In this document: positions 9,166 through 19,350 of the stretch, piece after piece
Position numbering within the stretch: position 1 is the stretch's first letter
Layout of the letters: each line of letters starts with the position of its first letter
Assembly (NCBI GenBank): GCA_003990745.1
Contig: RBNI01000948.1
Coordinates: 1-25,619 of the forward strand
Length of the DNA stretch: 25,619 bases
Reading direction: 5' to 3'
Origin: Jimgerdemannia flammicorona
Taxonomy: Eukaryota; Mucoromycota; Endogonomycetes; Endogonales; Endogonaceae
Position numbers and translations under genes: made by a program
Notes under the pieces: generated by a model
The model's database searches: none
What the model was told of the DNA's origin: nothing
The model's input: only the letters and a program-made list of their open reading frames with translations

Positions 9166-10219
9166 GCTGCCCACTTGGGCCACAAACTCTGGGCCAAGTC
9201 CTCAGGGTTTTTTACCTTTTTATTATTTTTGAAAGGTATTAAATATTCCACAAGGCCAACCAACTTATCCACAAACCCCCAGAATCTGCCAAATTTTAGC
9301 GGCTTGAGCCCCACCAAGACTTCAGACACATACATGCCCAGATTATCTCAGCATTCAGCATACACCTCTTTGGAGCAATGAGGTCCACCCCATCTGAGAA
9401 CACTCACTCGATGGGAGCACTGGAGGTAGGAATTGCCAGATCATCCTGAGCCATGCTACACAGGCTGGAGAAGTCTGTTTGACACAGCTGCACACCCTGG
9501 TGGGTAGAGTAGTAGTTAGATTGGTGGGTTAAATTGGTCCAACGCCCACCTGACAACTCACCTTCCACCAGTTGAGCACCTCCACACCCTCCAGCAGGAT
9601 CACATGGTCACTGGTGAGATAAATAGTAAGTTTGTCTATTGAGCAGCTCTTCCACTGATGGCTCTCTCTTCCTCTTTCTGCTGAAGTAAATGTGGGATAG
9701 GAGAGATCTCTTAGCATATTTATCTGGACTTCAGTCAGAACCTTGTGGTAGTGTGTAGTTTTTCTAGTATACTTCGATTATGGCCTGCTTGGTTCTCTCA
9801 ATGAAGTGCTGCTCCCAGCCCTGATCTTTATGGTATTGTAGCTTTAAGCATGGGTCTAGCACTGTTTGAAGAAAAGGAGAGGGTGAGTTTTTACAGGGGT
9901 TTCTCTGTTTTGGAAGGGGCAACAGCCATATGCTGACATTGACATACCTGTACTGATTGAGTATATAGTGGTATCTGTTTGGGAGTAGTACTTTCTGAGC
10001 TTGCTAAGAGCAATCTCCACAGTGTCTCTCTGATCTAGGCTCAACTGTAAATTACCACAATTCTCCAGTCTGTCCTTGAGCTTGTCCTCTAGCTGGTCAA
10101 TCAGAAGGTTATATACTGGTATTGCCGAGCTTATTGTCAGGGTCGTTTGTTTGACTATATCCTTTGTACAATTGTTGAAGCACTGGCAGTTATATGTGGT
10201 GAGGTGTTACATTGTGCAG

Positions 10220-10261
10220 AGGCAGACAAAATAAGTATAGAGGCTGACAAAATAAGTATAG
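10220..10261. repeat. 21-bp tandem duplication
   Basis: aggcagacaaaataagtatag is followed directly by aggctgacaaaataagtatag, within the decayed transposase region. Confidence 0.85.
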
Positions 10262-10383
10262 AGCTAGAGCAATTACTACTTACTTTCAAAACTCTGACAA
10301 CATTCCTAAGTATGTCCCACTTGCTTTCACCTAGAGCCTTGGTCTGTATTTCCTTATTGATAGCTACTGTTGAATCTATTGGC

Positions 10384-10412
10384 TTTTTTTGTTGTTTTTT
10401 TTTTTTTTTTTA
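10384..10412. repeat. poly(T) tract within hAT copy A
   Basis: A T7, a gttg interruption and an 18-base T run are followed by taaataaatc. On the transposase strand this is a long A run, probably inside an intron or a small insertion. Confidence 0.7.
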
Positions 10413-11995
10413 AATAAATCTTCAATCATCTGAAATAAGTTGCTTCAGCTGACTGAAGAAAAAAAGAATACATACCATAGTAAACTCCAGCGTATACTGG
10501 ATCATTGCAAATATTGAGTTCTAATATATACAGACATCTAATATAAGCTCTTTCAGGGCTAAACTGATTGCTCTACACTGTGCAATGAATTTGTCTCATC
10601 ATTGTGGAGACAATCAGACTGACACAACCAATTTGTATAGCTTGGAAATTATACTCAGGGCCCCTCCTCTCTCGGATATTTTGTCTATATATGTAAGATA
10701 GTCCTAAATAGTGAGGTTCAGTATGTGGGCCTGGTATCGCACATGACAGCTTTTTGCACTGAAGGCCATATTTTCCTGTTTGAGGCTGGCCACTAAACTT
10801 TGAAAAATGTTGAGTTGTTTGTAGCATTGTCCATTATAATGACCAAAATCTATACTTGAAATATTTGGTTGGCGAATTTATGTGAAAATAAATAACTAAT
10901 AAAATCTGGTTTGTTTTAGGACCTCCCTCAAAATGCCGACCTGATGGTAAGCCCCCCTTTTTTACCTTGGTTGTGATCCCAAGCTCCCGGATATAACTAA
11001 TAAAAGTATCTACAATATTGTCTCCAGAATAAGGGCTAGCAAGTTTGACAAAGTCAAGGGTGAGAGATTTAAGCTACCAATCGAGATCAATCTAATGACC
11101 AGTAATGCTCAGAAATGAAATTACATTGGGGGATGTCCATGTGTCAATCATAAACAAAATTTTGCCTGCTGAATTCTGCTTATTGAATGTGAGGTTAAAT
11201 TGGTGAGCTCTTTTATATAATTCAGCTTACAAAGGTCATGGTGCTGCTCTTATTTTACCTGAAGTATCTGGTAGAGATTGTTGTGCTCCTTCCTATAGGC
11301 CTCCAGGACATCTTTGCAAATAGTATTGGCACTTGGCAAATATAAATCATGCTTGAGGAGACCAAAGATGCTATACAATTGATCACTCTTAATGGTTGTG
11401 AATGGCTAGTCTGTATATACAATCTAGCAAATGAGCTGATTTCGAAATTCTACCAAAGAGTATGGCTAAATATTTTTGATTAAATGGTATTGTTGGTACA
11501 GAAATAGTCAGGCAATCAGATAAATATACCCATCATAGCTTGGATGTCAATTTTATTTGTCTCCATATTCTTTTTGATTTTGTCAGAGTACTTGTCTTTT
11601 ATGTATCAATTCATTTTTGAAGTTGTACTACCAAGCATTTTGAACTTCTGGCTGGTGCAGTTTATAGGGGTGGATGAAACAATATCATGTGTGTGTCAAA
11701 ACAAAAAGTGTCAATAGGTGCATCTTAATTTTTTACCTGCAATAATTACAAACAACATCATCTCCTATCTTTGCACAATGTTGCCAGATTTCAGAGCAAG
11801 GATTACATGGAAGGTGTGGAACTATCAGAGATGGTTGACTTGAAGCATCATTGATACTGTGAACTGTTGAAGACTGATCTGTCAATATGTGTGTTTATAT
11901 GTTTGCATGTGCATATGTATGTATGTATGTATATTGTGTATACATATATATATGTGTATATTGTATTATGGATATATCTGATATATGAGTCATAT

Positions 11996-12270
11996 AGAGG
12001 ATTTGGATTGGAGGATTCAGTTGAAGGATTCAGATGAGGATTCGGATTGAAGGATTTGAATTTGAGGATTCAAATTAGAGGATTCAAATTAGAGGATTTG
12101 GATTGAGTGATTCGGATTGAGTGATTTGAATTAAGTGATTTGGATTGAGTAATTTGGATTGAGTGATTCAGATTGAGGTGGTTCGGATAGGTAATTCAGA
12201 TAGAGTGATTCAGATGAGGTGATTCAGATTAATCTGAGTTGATTCAGATGGCTTCAGATTTGAGATTCAG
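11996..12270. repeat. subterminal repeat array of hAT copy A (decayed 14-bp motif)
   Basis: Repeated motifs of about 14 bases such as gattcggattgagt, gatttggattgagt and gattcagattgagg run toward the right terminus. They are the reverse complement of the array in copy B at 24,866-25,150, with CpG in the motif often changed to TpG or CpA. Such arrays are typical transposase-binding regions in hAT elements. A GTAT/TATA microsatellite (about 11,905-11,965) precedes the array. Confidence 0.85.
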
Positions 12271-12333
12271 ATCAAACTGTCATATAATGTATCAAATCCA
12301 AATTTGATTCGAATTGACTCATTCAGAGCACTA

Positions 12334-12341
12334 TCTCTATT
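12334..12341. repeat. hAT target-site duplication, right copy
   Basis: tctctatt directly follows the terminus ttcagagcacta and matches tctccatt on the left side except for one C-to-T difference. Confidence 0.8.
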
Positions 12342-12460
12342 AGATAGTACTCTAGTATATCTTACTAATAATATGAAAATCTACCTCTCTTAACTCATTA
12401 GCAATAATATATATTTATCAATATCTTTTATAATTATTTCTTATCTCCAATAGTCTCCTC
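12342..12460. other. TA-rich spacer of unknown origin
   Basis: Sequence between the hAT right end and the first part that aligns with LINE ORF1. It is TA-rich with no recognisable gene and may be decayed LINE. Confidence 0.4.
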
Positions 12461-14000
12461 TACTCTCAGAGCTACCTTCTACCCCCCTACTCTCTGGCCC
12501 CTATCAGTATTTACCCTTACTGACTCATTCTAATCTTTCTCTAGCATATTCTATAGCTCATCAGCCTCCCCTCCACCTGTAGGGACCCTATACTGAACTA
12601 GAACTCCTTCTGCCATCATCACATCTTCTGCTGCCTTATTCTACCCCTAAATCTCACCCCCTCTCAGAGCCTTCTCCTGAGCTATTCTCTCCTCTCTTGT
12701 CTAGATACTATCTTATGAACTAACTCTCTCAGTAGTATCTACTTCCTCTGCACCTCTATCTAAATTTGCTAACAAATCTTTCTATCACTACCTTCCTTAA
12801 ACTCTTTTTCAAGTAGCCCAGTTCAGTTGCACTTTCTTACTATTAACAATCTTCACTATTGTCCTCATCTTAAACTCCTTCCAGGCCAGTCTCCTCCTCT
12901 TAACCATACTAGTCAAATCCTCTAATATCTCTAGCAAGTTCCTCTCAACTTCAGATATCCCCTTCACTCTTGAAATCTTATACTCTACTAGACTCCACTT
13001 TAGTACTACTGATCAGTCTCTTTCTTTTTCAGTATTCTTCTTTTCTATCAGCCTTATCTAGATATTTATATCTTCTATCCTGAACTCCATATTCTTTTAG
13101 ACTCAGAAGCTAATATTTATAATATTTCTATACTCTTTGATAGTATTCATAATTAACCTTCTGACCTCCTCCTTCTTTACTATTAGTTCATTAGCTACTA
13201 TTAGCTGAACTACCTGAGGGTCTTAGTATAAGTATATACCTAGTTATAAAGATCACTACTCTCTTAACTACCATTTTTTTCTTCAATACTCTCAGCATCA
13301 AATTCTTCTTCTCAAAGCTTATCTTTACTCTTTTCAGCCCCTTCAAGAACTTCACTGAGACCACTCTCTTTATCTTCTGAGCTAGAAGTCCTAGAACTAT
13401 TTTTACCATAACTACTAAGCTCCAGAAGTATAAAGTAATAGCAAATTTAAATAATAATTTCTTGAGTAATAGTGCTGCCACCAGTTCTATTATACTATCA
13501 GCTAAGTTTCTGGACCTCATATTACCCCTCTGCTTAGATCTACTATTAGCTATTATATTTGGATTTTTTTCCAGATTAGCAGTCTTCCCTCTATCAGTAG
13601 TCCTCCTCTCTCCTCCAGCTACTACTCTCATCTCTATCACTACTACCACCCAAAACCACTCCTCTAGGCTTTACATCTCTCATCTTCTTCTTATCTCTCT
13701 GCAGCCATTCATCTAAGCCAGTTGATAGATGGCTAGCCTTGACCTTATTAGTAAAGCTTACTCTCTCAACCTCTTGTCTATTAGTACTACTATTTTTACT
13801 TCTATATCTACCTAAAAGAGAGCCCAATAGACTCTCTCCCAAGCCATGACTCCTCTCTACATACTGTTAGTCAAATACACTAGGGCTGCTCTGCTCAGTA
13901 CACCCCTTTGATTACTTATCAGTTATTATATTACTATTACCTTTTTTCTAAAAACTATACTGAGAATATTACTAAAAGTTTATATTATCTGAATAGTATT
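12460..14000 (-). mobile_element. LINE copy 2: ORF1 and 5' leader only, heavily mutated
   Basis: The minus strand aligns with ORF1 of copy 1. The frame at 13,649-13,191 repeats LLKKLLFKFAITLYFWSLVV and VSVKFLKGLKRVKISFEK, and the frame at 13,842-13,594 repeats SFTNKVKASHLST. DNA similarity to the copy 1 leader extends to about 13,998 (for example an acctgaatgttacc-like block). No endonuclease or RT sequence of this copy is present at lower coordinates. Many stops; TpA is enriched and CpA reduced relative to copy 1. The lower boundary is approximate. Confidence 0.7.
13191..13842 (-). pseudogene. LINE copy 2 ORF1 N-terminal remnant
   Basis: Two overlapping minus-strand frames together cover the N-terminal half of the gag-like ORF1: the SFTNKVK motif, a basic linker, then LLKKLLFKFAITLYFWSL and VKFLKGLKRVKISFEK. 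In copy 1 the equivalent residues lie in one frame (5,582-4,971), so this copy has at least one frameshift. It has more lysine and isoleucine than copy 1, as expected if G-to-A and C-to-T changes have biased the codons. Confidence 0.65.
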
Positions 14001-16600
14001 AGAGAAAGATCTTTTAAGATCTAAATATTTAGCCCTCAGCAATCTATCATCAGAATCCAGTCTATTCTTATTCTCAATCTATTTACTCAATATATATAGA
14101 TCTTTCTGTTACTTTATACTATTTTGTCAGTATCTATCAGAGAACTTAACTGCTTTACTTCTTTTTAACTATCCAGACCCCTACTGTGACTAATAATATT
14201 CCTCCCTCCATCAGTCCTGTCTATCAGTATATTATGTACTCTCTCAGTATATCTATACTAGCTTTAGCTAGGACTCTATACTCCAGAAACTCATCTAGCT
14301 ACTCTACTCAATCACTTTTTACAGCAGAGCAATAGTAAGAGCCTACTACTACTGGATTCTACCCTAATCTTCACCACTCTCTCTATATCAAGTAGTCTCT
14401 CTATCTCCTAATCTCATACAATTTCTCTTTACCTTTCTATATAAGAATCTCTACCTTATCTCTCTAAACTACCTCACTACTCCATTCTCTTATCTATGTC
14501 TATATATTTAATTCCTTCTTATAGTACATATTCTATATCAGAAAAAGATCTATCTCTAAGTTCTTCAGCTAGGTAAAAATATTTTAATATATATCTCACA
14601 GAGTCTCTCAGACTATTCATATTTAGCAAGAAAATATTAATTGTATTATTTATAAAAAAGTAGTAATATCTTATAGTGTTCTATTCTTCTTACAATTCTA
14701 TACTCATTTCCTCTCTAGTTATATCTAGATTATATTCTGTATTTACTTCTATATTCTCATTCTTCTTAGTATCTAATTCAGTCAGTATCTCTATAATTTT
14801 CTCATTATCTCTAACCTTTATCAATTCTTTATACTTCTTATATACTATCTGCTAGATTGTCAATTCATTTCTCTGCCTTTATCAGAAAATAGTATACTCC
14901 TCAGCAACTACTACCAAATTTACCTCTCTTTTCACATTAACCTCATAGCTCTTAGCCTCCAATATTATAGCTAGAATCTCAGACTTTAGTCTCTTTATTA
15001 CTCCCTCACTACTCAATACTCTTTCTCAGGGTTTCTTACTAACAATATGCAGATATATCAATATCAGCACATCTGTAGTCAACTACTTTATTACTAAAAA
15101 CATCCAGCAAGTATCTTCTAGACTTCATCTACCTAGAGTTATCAGTCTCCTCTTCTTCTCTAAAGCAGCTCTAGTACTAGTACTAGTAGACTTATTCCAC
15201 TCCTCCTCTAGAATATCAAGCAACTCACTCTCCTCTACCTTAACTATCTGCTCTCTTTTTTTTATATCTAGTATCCCAAACCTAACTCTATATATATCTT
15301 TTATCACTATATTCTCCATAGTACTCTCTTTCTAAATATCTGCCTACACTGAAGGGTCTATCTTTCTTTCCATCTTATCCCTCTCAACTCAGCTTATTTT
15401 TACTTCTTTTACTTTCTCTCTAACTTTACTCTTCAGCCTCTTCTCCAAACTAATCAGTAGATTCTGCTGTCTCTTCCTTCTCTATACTTTCTCCTACACT
15501 GTCTTATCTAACTATACTCTCTTATCATTTACTACTTCTATATAATATATTGCTATCAAAAAGATCTGCTATACTACTATATAATATTCTATTACTCTAC
15601 TGAGTTCCTTCAGAGCCTTCAGCAGATCCTTCTTCTCCTTCTTACTTCTTTTTACCCTTATTATCTTATAAATAAAGAAGTCTTATATCAGTATTAAAGA
15701 TCAGTCTCTAGTCTTCCTAGTGGTCTCTTTTCTAGTAAACTGAAGTCTTATATCTATATCCTCTATTCTAAATAAAGTTCTCTCTTATATTTAGAATTCA
15801 ATATCTACTATCTTATTATACTTCTTTATTACCTTCTCTACTCTCCTTCTTATTTCAATAGTTGTTACTATCAGGACTTCTTTCACTAAGAGCTATATTA
15901 CTCTCAGATTTTACTTCAGATATCTTAATATTGATACTATTATCTTGTCTTTATTTCATAGTCTTTTCTAAAGATCCCTCTTTCTCAAATCTCATCTCAA
16001 CTCTCTCTAGCTTATATAGAAACTTCACTGAGATAATACTAGTTAGCTAATTCATCAATAAGCCCAAAACCATCCTGGCAGTTACTATAAGTCTCTGGAA
16101 ACATAATGTGACTATAAATTCCAAAATTGACTTCTTGAGTAATAGAGTCACTACCAGTTCTATCATACTATCAGTTAGGTCTCTCTGCCTCATATATCTT
16201 AGCTACTCAGCCCTACCATCACCCATCACATCTGAATTTTTTTTCCAGATCCACTATCATCTTACTATCAGCAGTTACACTCAGATCCCCACTATCACTC
16301 CTCCAGCCCCTATATCTTCTCCACCAGATAGTGTTCCTTCAGTCCTCTCAGTATTCATCTTTCTCTTCTCATTCTTCTGTCCTCCATCAGTGCTCCTAGG
16401 CCAGCCACCAGCCTTCACCTTGTCTGCAAAGCTCATCTGCCCAGACTCTCTGCCAACTGAGCTAGGCTGCTGACTCCCTCCAACTCCCCCCTGACCACCA
16501 GCACTACCAAAAAGCCCATCCCCATGCTATAGCCTCTCTCTACATACTGCCATCCAAACACCCTAGGTCCACCAGACCCAGTATGCCTATCAGATCTTCT
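14000..16600 (-). mobile_element. LINE copy 3: partial endonuclease plus ORF1, RT missing
   Basis: From about 14,005 the sequence aligns with copy 1 from about 2,965 upward (shared cagaatccagtc near 14,056 and 3,008), entering the middle of the endonuclease domain. It continues through the endonuclease start (about 14,650), ORF1 (about 14,690-16,500) and the leader to about 16,600. The minus frame at 15,319-15,125 matches the acidic ORF1 C-terminal part (VEESELLDILEEEWNKSTS against VDEDELVDVPEEEWDETAS). About 3 kb of ORF2, including all the RT, is absent. TpA-enriched up to about 16,250, then much less mutated. Confidence 0.72.
15125..16480 (-). pseudogene. LINE copy 3 ORF1 remnant
   Basis: The minus strand preserves scattered ORF1 blocks. 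Near 16,430 is a frame with QMSFADKVKAGGWP, the motif shared by all three copies. Near 16,100-16,190 is the complement of the LLKKS..F hydrophobic block, and at 15,319-15,125 the acidic C-terminal block. Stops and frameshifts separate them, so no protein can be made. Confidence 0.6.
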
Positions 16601-16920
16601 ATTCATCAACATATTGATGATACCTTTCTCCAATAAACTGCACAAAAATGCATTGTGAGTTTTCATATAACGTGAATGGTAGCGGAGAGAGATGTTGATG
16701 CCTGGTGCGTACATTAATGGCCAGCGGCATTACCGACACTGTGAAAAGACAATACAGACACCATTGCTCTTGTATGTTTCCAGTGAAAGGAATGCACCAC
16801 AAATGACCACAAAGGAAACCAGAGGTCCACGGCGGTCATTGCTTTATTGCTCAATAAACAACAAATAATTTATACAACACAACAAATAACAACCAAATAC
16901 GCTAGCAAGCACCTAAGTGT
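16600..16920. other. junction from decayed repeats to CpG-containing DNA; 3' flank of the minus-strand gene
   Basis: LINE similarity stops near 16,600 and CpG becomes common from about 16,670. On the minus strand AATAAA lies at 16,848-16,843, about 75 bases after the stop of the leucine-rich gene, and is a plausible poly(A) signal for it. Confidence 0.5.
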
Positions 16921-17658
16921 TCACGCATGTTCGAACCTTCTAATCATAGATTTCATTGTCCGGATCCCATTCGGTTTTGAACCCCTCAACATACTCCTCC
17001 TTATCAGTCTGGCTTTCACAAACGACTTGATCGATTCATCGATGAGGACCTTGCGGCAGCGCTTTCCGACATGAAATTTGTGTATATAGCGAATGCTAGT
17101 AGCCATCGTGATAAGGAGATTAAGGCACTGTAGCTTTACATCGGCACCACAGAGGTCCAATGCTTGAATCTGTTCCTCTTCAATTAGGCGCCAAATAGTA
17201 AGTTCGTCAACGTACTTGGCGTTACAAAGTCCAAGAGAAACGAGATTTGGGTATATACTTTTTTGGTGTATTGCAAAAGATCGCACCACGAATCTCCGTT
17301 AGCGAAGTCGGGAAAGCAGAAGCCCAGTGTAATTAAGGCGGGTAAAGCGTCAGCGAGCAGACGAATAAATGGGGGTGAGATATTGATGTGCTGTCCAAGT
17401 ATAATCTTCGTGCACGTTGTGATGTGCGAGGAACACCCGGAATTCGTCGTAAAGTCGCGAAATTGACATCGCTTTGAAACGGGAAATGAGGAGTCGTATC
17501 CGTGAAGAACTGCATGAGTATCGCCCATTCCTTGCAAACCACTGCAACATGATCATTTCCCCAGTCAAAACGTCAGGAGGAAGGCGACGAATGTAGGGCT
17601 GCTGAGGGGGCTCGTAATCTTGCTGTAACTGAAACTGCTTGCTGCTTATGGCGTACAC
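16921..17658 (-). pseudogene. leucine-rich protein gene of unknown family, disrupted by two compensating frame changes
   Basis: From ATG at 17,658 the minus strand reads MYAISSKQFQLQQDYEPPQQ, then RRLPPDVLTGEMIML and RLYDEFRVFLAHHNVHEDY, up to a TGA at 17,350. The protein-like sequence moves to a second frame near 17,375 (FIRLLADALPALITLGFCFP, then DFANGDSWCDLLQYTKKVY). It returns to the first frame near 17,258 (PNLVSLGLCNAKYVDELTIW, LDLCGADVKLQCLNLL) and ends in a basic tail at 16,921. The LPPDVL start and the leucine-rich 'LVSLGLCNAKYVDEL' pattern recall F-box/LRR proteins, but I cannot assign it. Both frame changes fall at homopolymers (five C near 17,371-17,375; six A near 17,258-17,263), so either decay or sequence indels could explain them. 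An intron spanning the in-frame stops is a less likely alternative. Confidence 0.5.
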
Positions 17659-17659
17659 T

Positions 17660-18400
17660 ATTTGGCATTACTAATAGATGAGTAGAGAAATGTTACAGCT
17701 CCTCAAACCAATCAGAATTTATTATGATGTCACAGTTTTTTTTCTAACCAAGCCAGAAGTATTTCGTACCTTTGCGTCGGAGCAGGGATACCAAATCGCC
17801 TTTGGCAATTTCTCGAATTGGTCGCTCAATTTTCTCTGCGCGGAATGCAAAAGAGATTCGTGGCTGGGTGAGGACATTGTCTTCAGTGGCGTCAGATGGG
17901 TATATACTGTGATCATTTTGGAAGTCCAACTTTTATAAGGGATCTGGGATGGATGGCATTGTCGCCAAGGAATTATGTGAGTATTGGCCCCCATAATACC
18001 GCTTTTTTTTTTTGCTAACCCCGGTCTGGGCTGCCATCAAGCCCAGCCAAAACCGGTTCTCCTTTATGTCATTGTTGCAATTGTTGCGGTCGGTCTTTTA
18101 AAATTGCATCACTTATTGTCACTGGCGCCAACGTTAGTAAGGCACGTGTTTAATATTACCGACACGCGCCATTTTATTCTAACCTCTTACAATCGGACCC
18201 TTCCTTCACCAGGTCTTGGCCCGCTATTTCGCTGCGAATCATGCACACGTAATCCTCGCGTGCCGCAACCCAAAACCGGGATCTAAAATATGCCTAGGTT
18301 AGTTCTATAGATCTTTTGATGAATTATTCTTATAAACAACAAATGCTAACTGGGATGCATTTTTTACAGGATAAGTACCGCACAGACGTCGAACCCAGCG
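17660..18400. other. intergenic region with a hairpin; no supported gene
   Basis: Probably the upstream region of the minus-strand gene at 17,658. Open frames on both strands are short, overlap each other and have no recognisable motifs. It contains a T run (18,003-18,013) and the hairpin at 18,021-18,056. Confidence 0.4.
18021..18056. repeat. two-step inverted repeat (hairpin)
   Basis: The inner arms ctgggct and agcccag (18,026-18,032 and 18,040-18,046) pair perfectly around a 7-base loop. The outer arms ccggt and accgg (18,021-18,025 and 18,052-18,056) pair as well with a small bulge. It lies directly after a T-rich tract. Confidence 0.65.
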
Positions 18401-19060
18401 TTGTCATAGGTGAGGATTGCCGACCTAACCAACAGGAGTGAGCTTGACATCCCTGACGACTATTTTTATGCTTTGCGGCAAGATTTAGTTTCTCATCTTG
18501 ACATCAAGCTCTCACAATCCAGGAGCATGGCAGGGTGGTCGGGTGCGCATACAAATACGGACCGGTGGCCGGGCACGGATCGTGAGATCCTTTTTCCCCC
18601 AAACAAACAAGGATGCCCTGGTGTGCGTATACGTTCGGGGTTGTAGAGATGGTGGATCAACCAGCCTCTGAAGAGCTGCGTGTAGAGTGCTATCAGGCTA
18701 TGATCTGGGGAGATGTGCGGGGGGGATGGTGAGGATTGGTTGGTGTGATGACTGAAGCAAAAGTTTTGTGAGGTGTCTTGAAATGATCGTACAAACCCTA
18801 GCCAGAAGCACGCGAAGCGGGCAATGTAGACGTTGGGTTTGCGATGGAATGAAAGAGAGGATCTTCAATGACCGGGATGCGAGACAAGGCAGCCCAATCG
18901 ATTATGTAGCAGCGCCATGGCATTACCCATACCTAATGCAGATGCCCTGGGTGGCGAACATAAACACGACTATAACGAAAACGCCTTCAACATATCATGC
19001 GTAATAATTGTCATATCATAAGTCTCACAACCGGACCTGCCCCGCCGCGCCGATTTAAAA
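18400..19060. other. CpG-rich stretch, no supported gene
   Basis: Two plus-strand frames of 78 codons each (18,410-18,646 and 18,768-19,004) are open but have no family signature or splice context that I trust. They could be gene relics. Confidence 0.35.
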
Positions 19061-19350
19061 CTGATCTATTTGAATTTATTTAAATTGTTAATAAAATTAT
19101 AATTATAAAGTCATTATTAAATTATTGTACTATTAAAATATATTATATCTCTTTTACTATTTTATATCTATTATAAAGATAAGTAAAATAAAATAAAATA
19201 AAAAATTATAAACTATAAACTATATTTATAATAAAAATAAATAAAAATATATATTTTTTAACTTCTATGGCAGTCAATAGGATAAGTGAGTTAGCATCTG
19301 TATTGTATTTATGCTATCTTTACATCTGTTCTATATTATATCATATAATC
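19060..19350. other. AT-rich desert, part 1
   Basis: Almost entirely A and T with short runs such as aaataaaataaaata. No gene or RNA signature is seen. Confidence 0.7.

Larger units (their letters stand above)
9240..11888 (-). pseudogene. hAT transposase, copy A, inactivated
   Basis: The minus strand carries a full-length but broken hAT transposase. Exon 1 (11,888-11,737) and the first intron (11,736-11,652) align with copy B, and exon 1 is 152 nt in both; here the start codon is ATA instead of ATG. Further on are a BED-finger exon, then TWTSPNVISFLSITG followed by a stop where hATs have 'HW' (about 11,090-11,160), the catalytic-region motif IIMDNATNN (about 10,840), and a segment with LDQRDTVEIALSKLRKYY (about 10,040). 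The C-terminal dimerisation region has VEVLNWWK (about 9,570), an intron with gtgagt donor, and DDLAIPTSSAPIE, TGA, VFSDG (about 9,390-9,440), where hATs have 'SERVFS'. Most stops fit C-to-T or G-to-A changes. Transposase would bind the termini and cut and paste the element. Confidence 0.88.
5822..12333 (-). mobile_element. hAT-superfamily DNA transposon copy A, complete but inactive, 6.5 kb
   Basis: The element starts with tagtgctctgaa at 5,822 and ends with its reverse complement, ttcagagcacta, at 12,333, flanked by near-identical 8-bp duplications. The transposase is on the minus strand, so the transposase-proximal end is on the right. That end carries a subterminal array of a decayed 14-bp motif. 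The left terminus shares the first 13 bases with the right one plus an internal tcatatgatggatt-like block, but is otherwise more diverged. Besides the transposase the element holds a spliced plus-strand gene and five or more minisatellites. CpG is strongly depleted across it. A second, CpG-rich copy starts at 24,816 and has the same terminus and gene layout. Confidence 0.88.

Noticed and set aside
8463..9242. Several overlapping frames on both strands with repeated CKICGP- or GCPLL-like segments
   Set aside because: All come from the minisatellite at 8,503-9,165; both strands are open because of its composition.
18568..18590. Resemblance of a TDREIL-coding stretch to the GDREILG segment of the serine-rich protein
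   Set aside because: The match is only about 15 bases, and the surrounding sequence and frames do not align.
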